Below, one piece after another: positions 27,516-36,321 of a stretch of 64,000 nt of DNA. Numbering within the stretch: position 1 is the first letter of the stretch; every line of letters begins with the position of its first letter. The stretch is from JBNKWA01 sp050299555 (GTDB taxonomy: Bacteria > Pseudomonadota > Alphaproteobacteria > Rhodobacterales > Rhodobacteraceae), in NCBI GenBank assembly GCA_050299555.1, contig JBNKWA010000008.1, positions 62,001 to 126,000 on the forward strand. Direction: 5' to 3'. The notes under the pieces were generated by a model. It worked only from the letters and a program-made list of their open reading frames with translations, was not told the origin of the DNA and did no database searches. A program made the translations under genes and the position numbers.

Positions 27516-27770
27516 ATGAAGGTGCTGGCAATTGCGACGGCATTCGGCACGGCGGTTGCGCTGGGCGGATGCACTCAACCCCAATCCGGCGTCGACGCGA
27601 ACTGCGCCGGCGCCGTGCTGGGCGGTGCGGCCGTCGGCGGAATCATCGGCGACCAGTTCGGCAAGGGTACGGGCGGAAACCTGATGACCGCGGCCGGCGT
27701 GGCTGCCGGCGCTGCGGCTGGCGCACAGGCTGCATGCCCGCGCAACGTCAAGCCGTTCCCCAACGCCTGA
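27516..27770 (+). CDS. Small glycine-zipper lipoprotein
   Basis: An 84-residue exported lipoprotein. The signal peptide ends in the lipobox ALGGC, with the lipidated Cys at residue 19. The mature part is a glycine-zipper segment (GAVLGGAAVGGIIGDQFGKG, then AAGVAAGAAAGAQAAC) of the kind seen in outer-membrane SmpA/17-kDa-like proteins. GGAGGCAGGG precedes the ATG. Its function is unknown, perhaps membrane association. Confidence 0.75.
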   Translation: MKVLAIATAFGTAVALGGCTQPQSGVDANCAGAVLGGAAVGGIIGDQFGKGTGGNLMTAAGVAAGAAAGAQAACPRNVKPFPNA

Positions 27771-27972
27771 CGCTCGGCGGGCCCAATCGTCGCCCCATGG
27801 CGGTCGGTGTGCAGCCGCCCAGCGCAGGGTGGCCGGCGCTGCCACGCCGGACGGACCGATTGCAGATCAGTCTGCCACCTGATCGGGCCGCCCGGGCAGG
27901 GGCTTGCCGCAATGGCCGCTTTGCCACATCCTCCGCAACCGGGAAACAACGCCGATCCGAGGGAGTGCCGCC

Positions 27973-28773
27973 ATGACCGTCCGCCCCATCCGCCCTGTCC
28001 TCGCCGCCATCGCCCTGCTTGCCGCGGCCGGTCCGGCGCTGGCCGTCGACCTGCCGGACCTTGCCGGCCGCGAGGTCGCGGTGGTGACCGAGAACGCCTA
28101 TCCGCCGCTGCAGTTCGTCGATCCCAAGTCCGGCGATGCGATCGGCTGGGAATACGACGCCATGGCCGAAATCGCCAAGCGGCTGAACATGACGGTCAGC
28201 TACCTCAACACAAGTTGGGACGCGATGATCCCGGCGGTCAGCGAAGGCCAGTACGATGTCGGCATGACCGGCATCACCATCCGCGACGACCGCAAGGAGA
28301 AGGTGGATTTCTCCGACCCCTACATGGTCTCGCAGATGATGATGATCGTGCGCGGCGACGAGGAACGCTTCGCCGATGCCGCCGGCTTTGCCGCCGATCC
28401 CGACCTTCTGATGTCGGCCCAGCCGGGCACCACGCCCTTCTATGTCGGCGTCTACGAGGTGCTGGACGGTGACGAGGCCAACCCCCGGATCAAGACGTTC
28501 GAGACCTTCGGTGCCTCGCTGGAGGCGCTGCGGTCCGGCGACGTCGACCTGACGCTGTCGGACAGCACCGCCGCCAACGGCTACGTCGCCGCCTCCGACG
28601 GCGGGCTCAAGATCATCGGCGAGCCGCTCGGGACCGAGGAGTTTGGCTTCATCTTCCCCAAGGGCTCGGACCTGGTGGAACCGATCAACGCCGCCATCGC
28701 CTCGATGCGCGAGGACGGAACGCTGGATGCGCTGAACAAGAAGTGGTTCCTCGACTACAAGCTCGGCGAATAA
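27973..28773 (+). CDS. Amino-acid ABC transporter substrate-binding protein
   Basis: A 266-residue periplasmic binding protein of the family 3 (polar amino acid) type. The signal peptide is about residues 1-24 (ending PALA). The domain begins LAGREVAVVTENAYPPLQFVD and contains GWEYDAMAEIAKRLNM, YDVGMTGITIRDDRKEKVDFSDPYM (motif in two parts) and the C-terminal IASMREDGTLDALNKKWF. The ATG at 27973 has GGAG nine bases upstream. It is co-transcribed with one permease, but no ATPase gene follows. Specificity for a given amino acid cannot be told. Confidence 0.9.
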   Translation: MTVRPIRPVLAAIALLAAAGPALAVDLPDLAGREVAVVTENAYPPLQFVDPKSGDAIGWEYDAMAEIAKRLNMTVSYLNTSWDAMIPAVSEGQYDVGMTGITIRDDRKEKVDFSDPYMVSQMMMIVRGDEERFADAAGFAADPDLLMSAQPGTTPFYVGVYEVLDGDEANPRIKTFETFGASLEALRSGDVDLTLSDSTAANGYVAASDGGLKIIGEPLGTEEFGFIFPKGSDLVEPINAAIASMREDGTLDALNKKWFLDYKLGE

Positions 28774-28782
28774 GGCGCCCGC

Positions 28783-29595
28783 GTGACGCGCCCGGCGGCG
28801 ACCCCGGGTCAGGACTTCCCGTGGTGGCTCGTCGCCTGCGGCGCGATGTTCGCTGCCGCCTTCGCCGGCATCTGGGCGAGCCCGCTTTATGCCGCCATCC
28901 TGGCAGCGGTGTGGAAGGGTCTCGGCATCACCGTCTTCGTCTCGGTGGCAGCCTTCGCGCTCGCCACCGGCCTCGGCCTGGTTCTGGCGCTGGGTCTGAT
29001 GGCGCCCCATGTGGCGATCCGTCAGACGGCCCGCTTCGTGATCGAGGTGGTGCGCGGCATCCCGATCATCGTGCTCCTTCTCTACGTCGCCTTCGTCGGC
29101 GGCCCGGCGCTGGTTGCCCTCTGGAACTGGTGCGGCGGCCTTTTCGGCGCCGAACCGATCCGCCCTCGCGATCTGTCGCTGATGTGGCGCGCGATCATCG
29201 CGCTGATGATCGGCTATGCGCCCTACATCGCCGAGGTCTTCCGTGCCGGCTTCGAGGCGGTGGACAAGGGCCAGATCGAGGCCGCCAAGGCACTCGGCCT
29301 CCGCCCCGGCCAGCGCTTCCGCCTGATCGTGCTGCCTCAGGCGGTCAAGATCATGGCCCCGCCGCTCGGCAACTTCTTCATCGCGCTGATCAAGGACAGC
29401 GCCCTGGTCTCGGTCCTCGGAGTCGCCGACATCACCCAGCTCGGCAAACTCTATGCCTCGGGCTCGTTCCGCTATCTTGAGACCTACAACGTCGTGACCT
29501 TGGTCTATCTGGTGCTGACCATCGGCCTGTCGCTATTGCTGAGGGCGCTGGAGAGGCGACTCAATCGGGCCGGCGCGCACCCGGGCGAGCCGTAA
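28783..29595 (+). CDS. Amino-acid ABC transporter permease
   Basis: A 270-residue inner-membrane permease of the HisMQ type with about five to six hydrophobic segments. The EAA coupling loop is seen as EAAKALGLRPGQRFRLIVLP, preceded by YIAEVFRAGF and followed by IALIKDSALVSVLGVADI. It starts with GTG at 28783, nine bases after the binding-protein stop. An insertion of about 25 residues (ALVALWNWCGGLFGAEP) separates helices in the middle. It would need an ATPase subunit encoded elsewhere. Confidence 0.9.
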   Translation: MTRPAATPGQDFPWWLVACGAMFAAAFAGIWASPLYAAILAAVWKGLGITVFVSVAAFALATGLGLVLALGLMAPHVAIRQTARFVIEVVRGIPIIVLLLYVAFVGGPALVALWNWCGGLFGAEPIRPRDLSLMWRAIIALMIGYAPYIAEVFRAGFEAVDKGQIEAAKALGLRPGQRFRLIVLPQAVKIMAPPLGNFFIALIKDSALVSVLGVADITQLGKLYASGSFRYLETYNVVTLVYLVLTIGLSLLLRALERRLNRAGAHPGEP

Positions 29596-29672
29596 TCGCG
29601 GCCATCATCCGGGCTTGTGCTGGCCGCCGGCTTGCCTTTCAAAGGCGACGGATTTCTGGTTAAGGGGTGCCA

Positions 29673-30371
29673 ATGTCGCCGTTCGTAAAGGCCTTCGCAG
29701 TCCATCTTTTCACCGCGACAGGTGCGCCTCTGGCACTGATGGCGATGCTGGCCGCAGGGCGGTCGGACTGGCCGATGATGTTCCTGTGGCTGCTTTTCGC
29801 GCTCCTGGTCGACGGCATCGACGGGCCCCTGGCGCGCCGGGTCGACGTGCGCCGCCACGCCCCGCAATGGGACGGCGTCCTGCTCGACCTCGTCATCGAC
29901 TATCTGACCTATGTCATCATTCCGGCCTATGCGCTGGCCGAGGCGAAGCTCATCGGTCCGGGCTGGAGCCTGGCGGCAGCGCTGTTGATCTGCGCAACCG
30001 GCGCGGTCTATTTCGCCGACACACGGATGAAGACTGCGGACTATTCCTTCTCGGGCTTTCCGGCCTGCTGGAACATGGTCATCCTGGTGCTGTTTTCGGT
30101 GGATATCGGTTCCTGGGCGGCGATGATCCTGATCGTGGTCATCGCGCTGACCCAGTTCTTCTCGCTGAAATTCGTCCACCCGGTCAGGACCGACCGCTGG
30201 TATCACGTCAACATCACCGCCATGATCGCCTGGGCCAGCTTCGCGGCGCTGGACACCTGGCTGTCCTTCCAGGGACCGCTCCTGGTCAAGGCCGGGCTGA
30301 TCGTGGCCAGCCTCTATCTGCTCGGTGCCGGCATCACCCAGCAACTGATCCCCGAGCGAGATCGCGGCTGA
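29673..30371 (+). CDS. pcs: Phosphatidylcholine synthase
   Basis: Integral membrane enzyme that condenses CDP-diacylglycerol with choline to give phosphatidylcholine, a route known from rhizobia and some Rhodobacterales. 232 residues and about seven to eight hydrophobic segments. The CDP-alcohol phosphotransferase motif is complete: DGIDGPLAR, then after 10 residues GVLLDLVID, which supplies the Asp metal ligands. The ATG at 29673 has AAGGGG at a good distance; GTG at 29667 is also in frame. It appears to be a single-gene unit. Confidence 0.92.
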   Translation: MSPFVKAFAVHLFTATGAPLALMAMLAAGRSDWPMMFLWLLFALLVDGIDGPLARRVDVRRHAPQWDGVLLDLVIDYLTYVIIPAYALAEAKLIGPGWSLAAALLICATGAVYFADTRMKTADYSFSGFPACWNMVILVLFSVDIGSWAAMILIVVIALTQFFSLKFVHPVRTDRWYHVNITAMIAWASFAALDTWLSFQGPLLVKAGLIVASLYLLGAGITQQLIPERDRG

Positions 30372-30443
30372 GCCGCGCGGAAATCCGAAATGGATGCCCG
30401 ATATCCGGCGGCAACGCCGGGCGCGGCTGCTAGATTGGCGCCC

Positions 30444-31523
30444 ATGCTGTTCGATCTGCCAGACCATGACGCACTCTATCAGGCTCTGCTGCGGCGGGAT
30501 GACCGCTACGACGGTCAGGCCTATGTCTGCGTCTCCTCCACCGGCATCTTCTGTCGGCTGACCTGCCCCGCGCGCAAGCCGAAGGCCCAGAACTGCACTT
30601 TCTACGCCACGATCGGCGAGTGCATCGAGGCCGGGTACCGGCCCTGCAGGAAGTGCCATCCCATGCAACCGCCGGCATCGGCCGATCCCACAATCGGCGC
30701 CCTGCTTGCCGCCCTCGACGAGCGTCCCGACCTGCGCTGGTCAGAAGGGCACATCACCCAGATGGGCTTCGATCTTTCCACCGTGCGGCGCAGCTTCAAG
30801 CGCCAGTTCGGCATGACCTTTCTTGAGATGGCCCGGCAACGACGGCTGCGCGAAGGCTTCGAAAGCCTGTCCGGCGGCGCCAAGGTTATCACCGCCCAAC
30901 ATGATGCGAGCTTCGAGTCGGCCAGCGCCTTTCGTGCCGCCTTCGCTCGGCTTCTGGGCTGCCCGCCCAAGGCCCTTGCGGGGGGTGCGACCTTGCTCGC
31001 CGACTGGATCGCGACACCGCTCGGCGACATGATCGCCGTCAGCAGTGCCACGCATCTCCACCTTCTGGAATATATCGACCGCAAGGCCCTGCCGGCGGAA
31101 CTGAAGACGCTGCGCGTGGCCGCCAGGGGCGATCTCGGCATCGGCCGCCACCCGCCGACCGCGCAGGTGGAGGCGGAACTTGCCGCCTTCTTCGACGGCC
31201 GGTCGGCAACGTTTAGCACGCCGCTCGCGCCCCATGGCAGTGCATTTTCCCGGCAGGTCTGGGACGAGCTGCGCCGCATTCCGGCCGGCACCACCTGCAG
31301 CTACTCGGAAATAGCCCGCCGCATCGGCCGCCCCACGGCCACCCGGGCGGTGGCCCGCGCCAACGGGGCGAACCCGATCGCGCTGGTGATCCCCTGTCAC
31401 CGGGTCATCGGCGCCGACGGATCGCTGACCGGCTACGGTGGCGGGCTGTGGCGCAAGCAGCGGCTGATCGAGATCGAACGCCAGTACCGGCGCGAACCGA
31501 CCGAGGTCACCGCGACCGGCTGA
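30444..31523 (+). CDS. ada: Bifunctional DNA-binding regulator / O6-methylguanine-DNA methyltransferase Ada
   Basis: Adaptive-response protein, 359 residues. The N-terminal zinc domain, which accepts methyl groups from phosphotriesters, has Cys37, Cys41, Cys68 and Cys71 (GIFCRLTC and CRKC). An AraC-type helix-turn-helix follows (about 100-170, STVRRSFKRQFGMTFLEMAR). The C-terminal methyltransferase has the acceptor Cys318 in IPCHRV. I chose the ATG at 30444 because MLFDLPDHDALYQALLRRD is the usual start; the frame is open 18 codons further. It is convergent with the EamA gene. Confidence 0.93.
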   Translation: MLFDLPDHDALYQALLRRDDRYDGQAYVCVSSTGIFCRLTCPARKPKAQNCTFYATIGECIEAGYRPCRKCHPMQPPASADPTIGALLAALDERPDLRWSEGHITQMGFDLSTVRRSFKRQFGMTFLEMARQRRLREGFESLSGGAKVITAQHDASFESASAFRAAFARLLGCPPKALAGGATLLADWIATPLGDMIAVSSATHLHLLEYIDRKALPAELKTLRVAARGDLGIGRHPPTAQVEAELAAFFDGRSATFSTPLAPHGSAFSRQVWDELRRIPAGTTCSYSEIARRIGRPTATRAVARANGANPIALVIPCHRVIGADGSLTGYGGGLWRKQRLIEIERQYRREPTEVTATG

Positions 31524-31603
31524 CCACGCCGCCGCGCGATGGCCTCCGCCAATCGTTCTCCGCCTGGCCTCTTGCGACCGTCACCGCCGACGGGGGGCCT
31601 CTT

Positions 31604-32440
31604 TCAGAGTTTCATCGCCACGACGCCGGCGGCAATCACTGCACCGGCCAGCAGCTTGGACGGATGCGCCCGCTCACCCAGGAACACCACGCCGATCAGG
31701 ACCGCGAACAGGACGGAGGTCTCGCGCAGCGCGGTGACCAGCTGTATCGGCGCCCTGGTCATCGCCCAGATGACGATCCAGTAGGCCGAGAAGCTCAGGA
31801 ACCCCGCCGCCAGCCCGTTGCGCCACAACCGCCCCTGCCGCGGCATCGCCGCCGCGCCCCGCCAGCCCAGCCCGATGCCCGCCATGACCATGCCGTCGAT
31901 CAGGAACAGCCAGCCGGTATAGCTCGACGGATTGCCCGAGGCTCGTCCGCCGATGCCGTCGACGATGGAATAAGCCGCGGTGCAGGCGGCCGAGCCCAGC
32001 GCGAAAGGGACCAGGGTCATCGCTTCGCCGGCCGACCGGACACCGCGTGCCATCAGCATCACGCCGACACCCACCAGCGCGATGCCGACGAACTCCGGTC
32101 CACTGACCCGGTCGGTCAGCACCACCAGCCCCGCCACCGCCACCATCAACGGCGCTGCTCCCCTGGCAATGGGATAGACCCGGGAAAGGTCGCCCCGGTT
32201 GTAGGCACCGACGAGAAACAGGTTATAGCCGGTGTGAATGGCGACCGAGGCGGCAAGCCAGGGCCAGGCGACCGAGGCCGGCAGGCCCTCGACCGATACC
32301 AGCGCCGCGCCGAACAGCCCCTGACAGATGCTGATCAGCATCATCCCCTGGAAGCGGTCGCCGCCAAGCTTCAGAAGCGCATTCCAGCCGGCATGCATCA
32401 TTGCCGCCGCCAGGACCGCGAAGAACACCGCCGGACTCAT
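31604..32440 (-). CDS. EamA/DMT family transporter
   Basis: A 278-residue inner-membrane protein with about ten hydrophobic segments in two EamA halves. Each half has the typical small-residue-rich helices (for example HAGWNALLKL in helix 1 and RETSVLFAVLIGVVFLGER near the end). It is probably a drug/metabolite exporter or importer, substrate unknown. Its stop is 80 bp from the convergent ada stop, and nothing in the context points to a substrate. Confidence 0.88.
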   Translation of the reverse strand: MSPAVFFAVLAAAMMHAGWNALLKLGGDRFQGMMLISICQGLFGAALVSVEGLPASVAWPWLAASVAIHTGYNLFLVGAYNRGDLSRVYPIARGAAPLMVAVAGLVVLTDRVSGPEFVGIALVGVGVMLMARGVRSAGEAMTLVPFALGSAACTAAYSIVDGIGGRASGNPSSYTGWLFLIDGMVMAGIGLGWRGAAAMPRQGRLWRNGLAAGFLSFSAYWIVIWAMTRAPIQLVTALRETSVLFAVLIGVVFLGERAHPSKLLAGAVIAAGVVAMKL

Positions 32441-32576
32441 GTGCTTTCAGACTCCGCCGCACCCCGATGAGCGCCGAATAGCCGACGGGGCCGGCGGCCG
32501 CCAGCGGTGCCCGAAGCCGGGGCGTCTCAAGATGGGCGCCGTCCGCGATTCGGACTTTCCGACCAAAGCCGCCTTG

Positions 32577-33029
32577 CTACAGCAGCAGCGAGGCGGCGCC
32601 CTCATGCTTCAGTAGCGCAACCTTGGTCTCGATGCCGCCCGGCGCCGAAAACCCGCCCAGCCCGTCGGCGGCCAGCACCCGGTGGCAGGGGATGATGATC
32701 GGGATCGGATTGGCGCCGCAGGCCTGGCCGATGGCCTGGGCGCTGACGCCGAGGTCGCGGGCAAGCTCGCCATAACGCCGGGTCTCTCCGAAGGGAATGG
32801 CCAGCAGCGCGCGCGAGAAGTCGCCCTGCAGCCCCTCGCCCAGCGCCAGCGGCAGGTCGAACGCGGTCCGCCCGCGGTCGAAATATTCACCAAGCTGCCG
32901 CGCCGCCTCGTCGAGCACGGCGGAATGCCCCACCGGCTCGGACCCACCCCATTTCACCCGGGTGATCCGTCCGTCCTCCTCGGTCACCGTCAGGGCCCCG
33001 AACAGGCCGTCAACGGTGGCGCAGTTCAA
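32577..33029 (-). CDS. ogt: Methylated-DNA--protein-cysteine methyltransferase (Ogt type)
   Basis: Suicide repair enzyme removing O6-methyl from guanine, 150 residues. The acceptor is Cys115 in IPCHRVLAADG, with the helix-turn-helix segment YGELARDLGVSAQAIGQACGANPIP (motif in two parts) and the C-terminal GGFSAPGGIETKVALLKHE. The frame runs back into ileS, but a TTG at 33029 overlaps the ileS stop (TTGA), gives the natural N-terminus and implies coupled translation. With Ada 1 kb away, the window encodes two alkyltransferases. Confidence 0.88.
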   Translation of the reverse strand: MNCATVDGLFGALTVTEEDGRITRVKWGGSEPVGHSAVLDEAARQLGEYFDRGRTAFDLPLALGEGLQGDFSRALLAIPFGETRRYGELARDLGVSAQAIGQACGANPIPIIIPCHRVLAADGLGGFSAPGGIETKVALLKHEGAASLLL

Positions 33030-36007
33030 TTCTGCAGGCCGGCAAGTACGGTGTCGCAGCGTCCGCAGGTCCCGGCATGGGCATGGCTGCCGACATCGGG
33101 CAGGATCCGCCAGCAGCGCTGGCACTTGGCACCGTCGGCCTGGCGGAACTCCACCTCGACACCAGGCACTTCCGGCAGCACAAAGCCGCCGCCCGGCAGC
33201 GGCCCGGCCATCACGGTGATGTCCGAGGTGATGCAGATCTCGGCGAAATCGACCTCGCGCAGTACCGCCGCCAGCCCCTCGTCGCTAACATGGACCACCG
33301 GCGCCGCCTCCAGCGAGGCGCCGATCGCCTTGGCCTGCCGCTGCTCCTCAAGCGCGCCGGTCACCACCCGGCGCACCCGGCGGATGCGGTCCCACTTGGC
33401 CGCCAGCGAGGCATCGAGCCACGCGGCCGGCGTGTCGGGGAAGTCCTGCAGGTGCACCGAGGCGTCGTCGCCCGGGAACCGCGACAGCCAGACGTCTTCC
33501 ATGGTGAAGACCAGCATCGGCGCCAGCCAGGTGGTCAGCCGGTGAAACAGCAGATCCAGCACCGTGCGGCAGGCCCGCCTCCGGGCGCTGCCGGCCGCAT
33601 CGCAATAAAGCGCGTCCTTGCGGATATCGAAATAGACCGAGGACAGATCCACGGTGCAGAACTGGAACAACGACTGGAACACGCCCTGGAAGTCGTAGGC
33701 CGTGTAGCCCTTGCGCACCACACCGTCGAGCTCGGCCAGCCGGTGCAGAACCCAGCGTTCCAGCTCCGGCATCTCGGCCGGCTCCACCGCCTCGGCCGCG
33801 TCGTAATCGGCCAGATTGCCCAGCATGAAACGCAGCGTGTTGCGCAGCCGGCGATAGCTGTCGGCGGTGCCCTTCAGGATCTCAGGCCCGATGCGCTGGT
33901 CGGCGGTATAGTCCGACTGCACCACCCAGAGCCGCAGGATATCGGCGCCGTACTGCTTGACCACATCCTCGGGCGCCACCGTGTTGCCCTTGGATTTGGA
34001 CATCTTCTCGCCCTTCTCGTCGAGCGTGAACCCATGGGTCAGCACACCGCGATAGGGCGCCCGGCCCTTGGTCGCGCAGGCCTGCAGCAGCGAGGAATGG
34101 AACCAGCCGCGATGCTGGTCGGTACCTTCCAGGTAGAGATCCGCGAGCCCGTCCTCGGTGCCGTCGGCACGGTCGTCCAGCACGAAGCGGTGGGTGGAAC
34201 CTGAGTCGAACCACACGTCAAGGATGTCGAAGACCTGCTCCCATGCCTCGGCATCGTGATCGTTGCCGAGGAACCGCGCCTTGGCCCCGGGCTTGTACCA
34301 GGCATCGGCGCCTTCCGCCTCGAAAGCCTCGCGGATGCGGGCATTGACGGCCGGGTCGCGCAGCAGGAACCCCTCGTCGTCGGGCTTGGCGCCCTTGCGG
34401 ACGAAGCAGGTCAGCGGCACGCCCCAGGCGCGCTGGCGCGACAATACCCAGTCGGGGCGTGTCTCGATCATCGCGTGCAGCCGGTTGCGCCCGGCGGGCG
34501 GCGTGAACTTCACCAGCCGGTCGATCGAGGCCAGCGCCCGCTCGCGGATGGTGCTGCCATAATCGCCCATGCCGTCGTTCAGCGGCCTGTCGATGGCAGC
34601 AAACCATTGCGGCGTGTTGCGGTAGATCAGCGGCGCCTTCGACCGCCAGGAATGCGGATAGGAATGGGTGATCCGGCCCCGCGCGATCATCGCGCCCGCC
34701 TCGGCCAGCTTGTCGATCACCCGGGTGTTGGCATCCTTCTCGCGGCCCTTCTCGTCGAAGATCACCGCGCCGCCGAAGAACGGCAGGTCGGCCCGGAACG
34801 AACCGTCCTCCAGCACGTTGTAGGTCATCGGCAGGCCGTGCTTCTGGCCGATCTCGAAATCGTCGGCGCCGTGGCTCGGGGCCGTGTGCACGAAGCCGGT
34901 ACCAGCCTCGTCGGTCACGTGCTCGCCCGGCAGCACCGGCACGTCGAAATCCCACTCGCCGCCGCTGCCCTCGGCACCCCTGAGCGGATGGGCCAGCGCC
35001 AACCCCTCCAGTTCCTGCGCACCCACATCGTGCAGCCGCCTGAAGCCGGTCACGCGGGCCGCGCCCAGAACCTCCTCGGCCAGCGCATCGGCCAGCAGAT
35101 AGGTCTCGCCCACCTTTGCCCAGTTCTCCGCCGGCGCCTCGGTCACCTCGTAAAGCCCATAGGCGATGTCGGGGTTGAAGCACACCGCGCGGTTCTGCGG
35201 GATCGTCCAGGGCGTCGTCGTCCAGATCACCACGCTCGCCGCGCGCAGCTGGTCGGCCAGCAGCTCCTGCCCGAAGCCCTCGAACTCGGTCGGCTCGTCC
35301 AGCGGCGGCAGCGCGGTATGGGCCACGATCACCGGGAACTTCACCCAGATCGCGTGGCTCTTGTGGTCGTGGTACTCCACCTCCGCCTCGGCCAGCGCGG
35401 TCTTTTCCACCACCGACCACATCACCGGCTTCGAGCCCTGATAGAGCGTGCCGTTCATGACGAACTTCATGAACTCGTCGGCGATCACCGCCTCGGCGTG
35501 ATGGGCCATGGTCAGGTACGGATCGTCCCACTTGCCGGTGACGCCCAGCCGCTTGAACTCGTCGCGCTGCACGTCGATCCAGCGCTCGGCGAACCGGCGG
35601 CACTCGGCCCGCAGGTCGAGCACCGGCACTTCGTCCTTGCTCCGCCCCCTGGCGCGGTATTCCTCCTCGATCTTCCACTCGATCGGCAGGCCGTGGCAGT
35701 CCCAGCCCGGCACATAGCGGCTGTCATGCCCCAGCATCTGCCGGCTGCGCACCACCATGTCCTTCAGGATCTTGTTCAGCGCGTGGCCGATATGCAGATG
35801 CCCGTTGGCATAGGGCGGGCCGTCATGCAGCACGAAGCCCTCGCGGCCAGTCTTCTCGCGCAGTCGGTCGTAGATGCCGATCCGTTCCCAGCGGGCCAGC
35901 CATTCCGGCTCGCGGGCCGGCAGCCCGGCACGCATGGGAAAGTCGGTCTTGGGCAGAAAGACGGTGTCGCGATAGTCGGGCAGCGTCTCGGTCACATCGG
36001 CGCACAT
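33026..36007 (-). CDS. ileS: Isoleucyl-tRNA synthetase
   Basis: Class Ia aminoacyl-tRNA synthetase, 993 residues. Seen: the HIGH-type motif HLHIGHALNK near residue 70, the KMSKS motif in EKMSKSKGNT, the CP1 editing domain between them (TTTPWTIPQNRAVCF), and a C-terminal zinc finger with CQRC and CGRC. It starts MCADVTETLPDYRDTVFLPK, as in related species. ogt follows with a 3-bp overlap. Long minus/plus shadow frames across this gene are base-composition artefacts. Confidence 0.98.
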   Translation of the reverse strand: MCADVTETLPDYRDTVFLPKTDFPMRAGLPAREPEWLARWERIGIYDRLREKTGREGFVLHDGPPYANGHLHIGHALNKILKDMVVRSRQMLGHDSRYVPGWDCHGLPIEWKIEEEYRARGRSKDEVPVLDLRAECRRFAERWIDVQRDEFKRLGVTGKWDDPYLTMAHHAEAVIADEFMKFVMNGTLYQGSKPVMWSVVEKTALAEAEVEYHDHKSHAIWVKFPVIVAHTALPPLDEPTEFEGFGQELLADQLRAASVVIWTTTPWTIPQNRAVCFNPDIAYGLYEVTEAPAENWAKVGETYLLADALAEEVLGAARVTGFRRLHDVGAQELEGLALAHPLRGAEGSGGEWDFDVPVLPGEHVTDEAGTGFVHTAPSHGADDFEIGQKHGLPMTYNVLEDGSFRADLPFFGGAVIFDEKGREKDANTRVIDKLAEAGAMIARGRITHSYPHSWRSKAPLIYRNTPQWFAAIDRPLNDGMGDYGSTIRERALASIDRLVKFTPPAGRNRLHAMIETRPDWVLSRQRAWGVPLTCFVRKGAKPDDEGFLLRDPAVNARIREAFEAEGADAWYKPGAKARFLGNDHDAEAWEQVFDILDVWFDSGSTHRFVLDDRADGTEDGLADLYLEGTDQHRGWFHSSLLQACATKGRAPYRGVLTHGFTLDEKGEKMSKSKGNTVAPEDVVKQYGADILRLWVVQSDYTADQRIGPEILKGTADSYRRLRNTLRFMLGNLADYDAAEAVEPAEMPELERWVLHRLAELDGVVRKGYTAYDFQGVFQSLFQFCTVDLSSVYFDIRKDALYCDAAGSARRRACRTVLDLLFHRLTTWLAPMLVFTMEDVWLSRFPGDDASVHLQDFPDTPAAWLDASLAAKWDRIRRVRRVVTGALEEQRQAKAIGASLEAAPVVHVSDEGLAAVLREVDFAEICITSDITVMAGPLPGGGFVLPEVPGVEVEFRQADGAKCQRCWRILPDVGSHAHAGTCGRCDTVLAGLQN

Positions 36008-36321
36008 TCAGGTGCCCTCCGTCATTCGGGCTGTCGGTGTCGGCTGAAAGGCGGCGCGGCAGGGTCCATACGCCAAGTCCCGGCGTCTCAGAGGCTGAGA
36101 GCCGGGCCGCTAATTCGGATGATCGCTGTGGATAACGACATCATGCGGCGCGTTATAGACCGCCGGGCAGGGGCGGTCCAGCGCCGAAATCCCCGCTGCA
36201 CGGCCAGCTCTCGGGGGCTCCGCCCCTCTTGGCCTTCGGCCAATTCACCCCGGAGTATTTTCGGCCTTATGTAGCAAAAGCACGGCGCAGGCCGCGATCC
36301 GTGCAGCGGGGGCCACCCGGC
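36008..36321. other. Intergenic region between ileS and ycjF
   Basis: 314 bp without a gene. The left part (36008-36180) should hold the ileS promoter on the minus strand, but I cannot fix it. The centre carries the repeat element at 36214-36261. The right end lies downstream of ycjF. Confidence 0.5.
36214..36261 (+). repeat. Dispersed GGGGCTC hairpin element, copy 2
   Basis: GGGGCTCCGCCCC, then TTGGCC-TTC-GGCCAA (36229-36243), followed by CCCCGGAGTATTTT. The first 22 bases match the copy at 27346-27367 at 20 positions. The CCCGGAGTATTT tail is, from memory, a recurring intergenic sequence in Rhodobacteraceae genomes. On either strand it could form hairpins at transcript ends. Confidence 0.6.
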
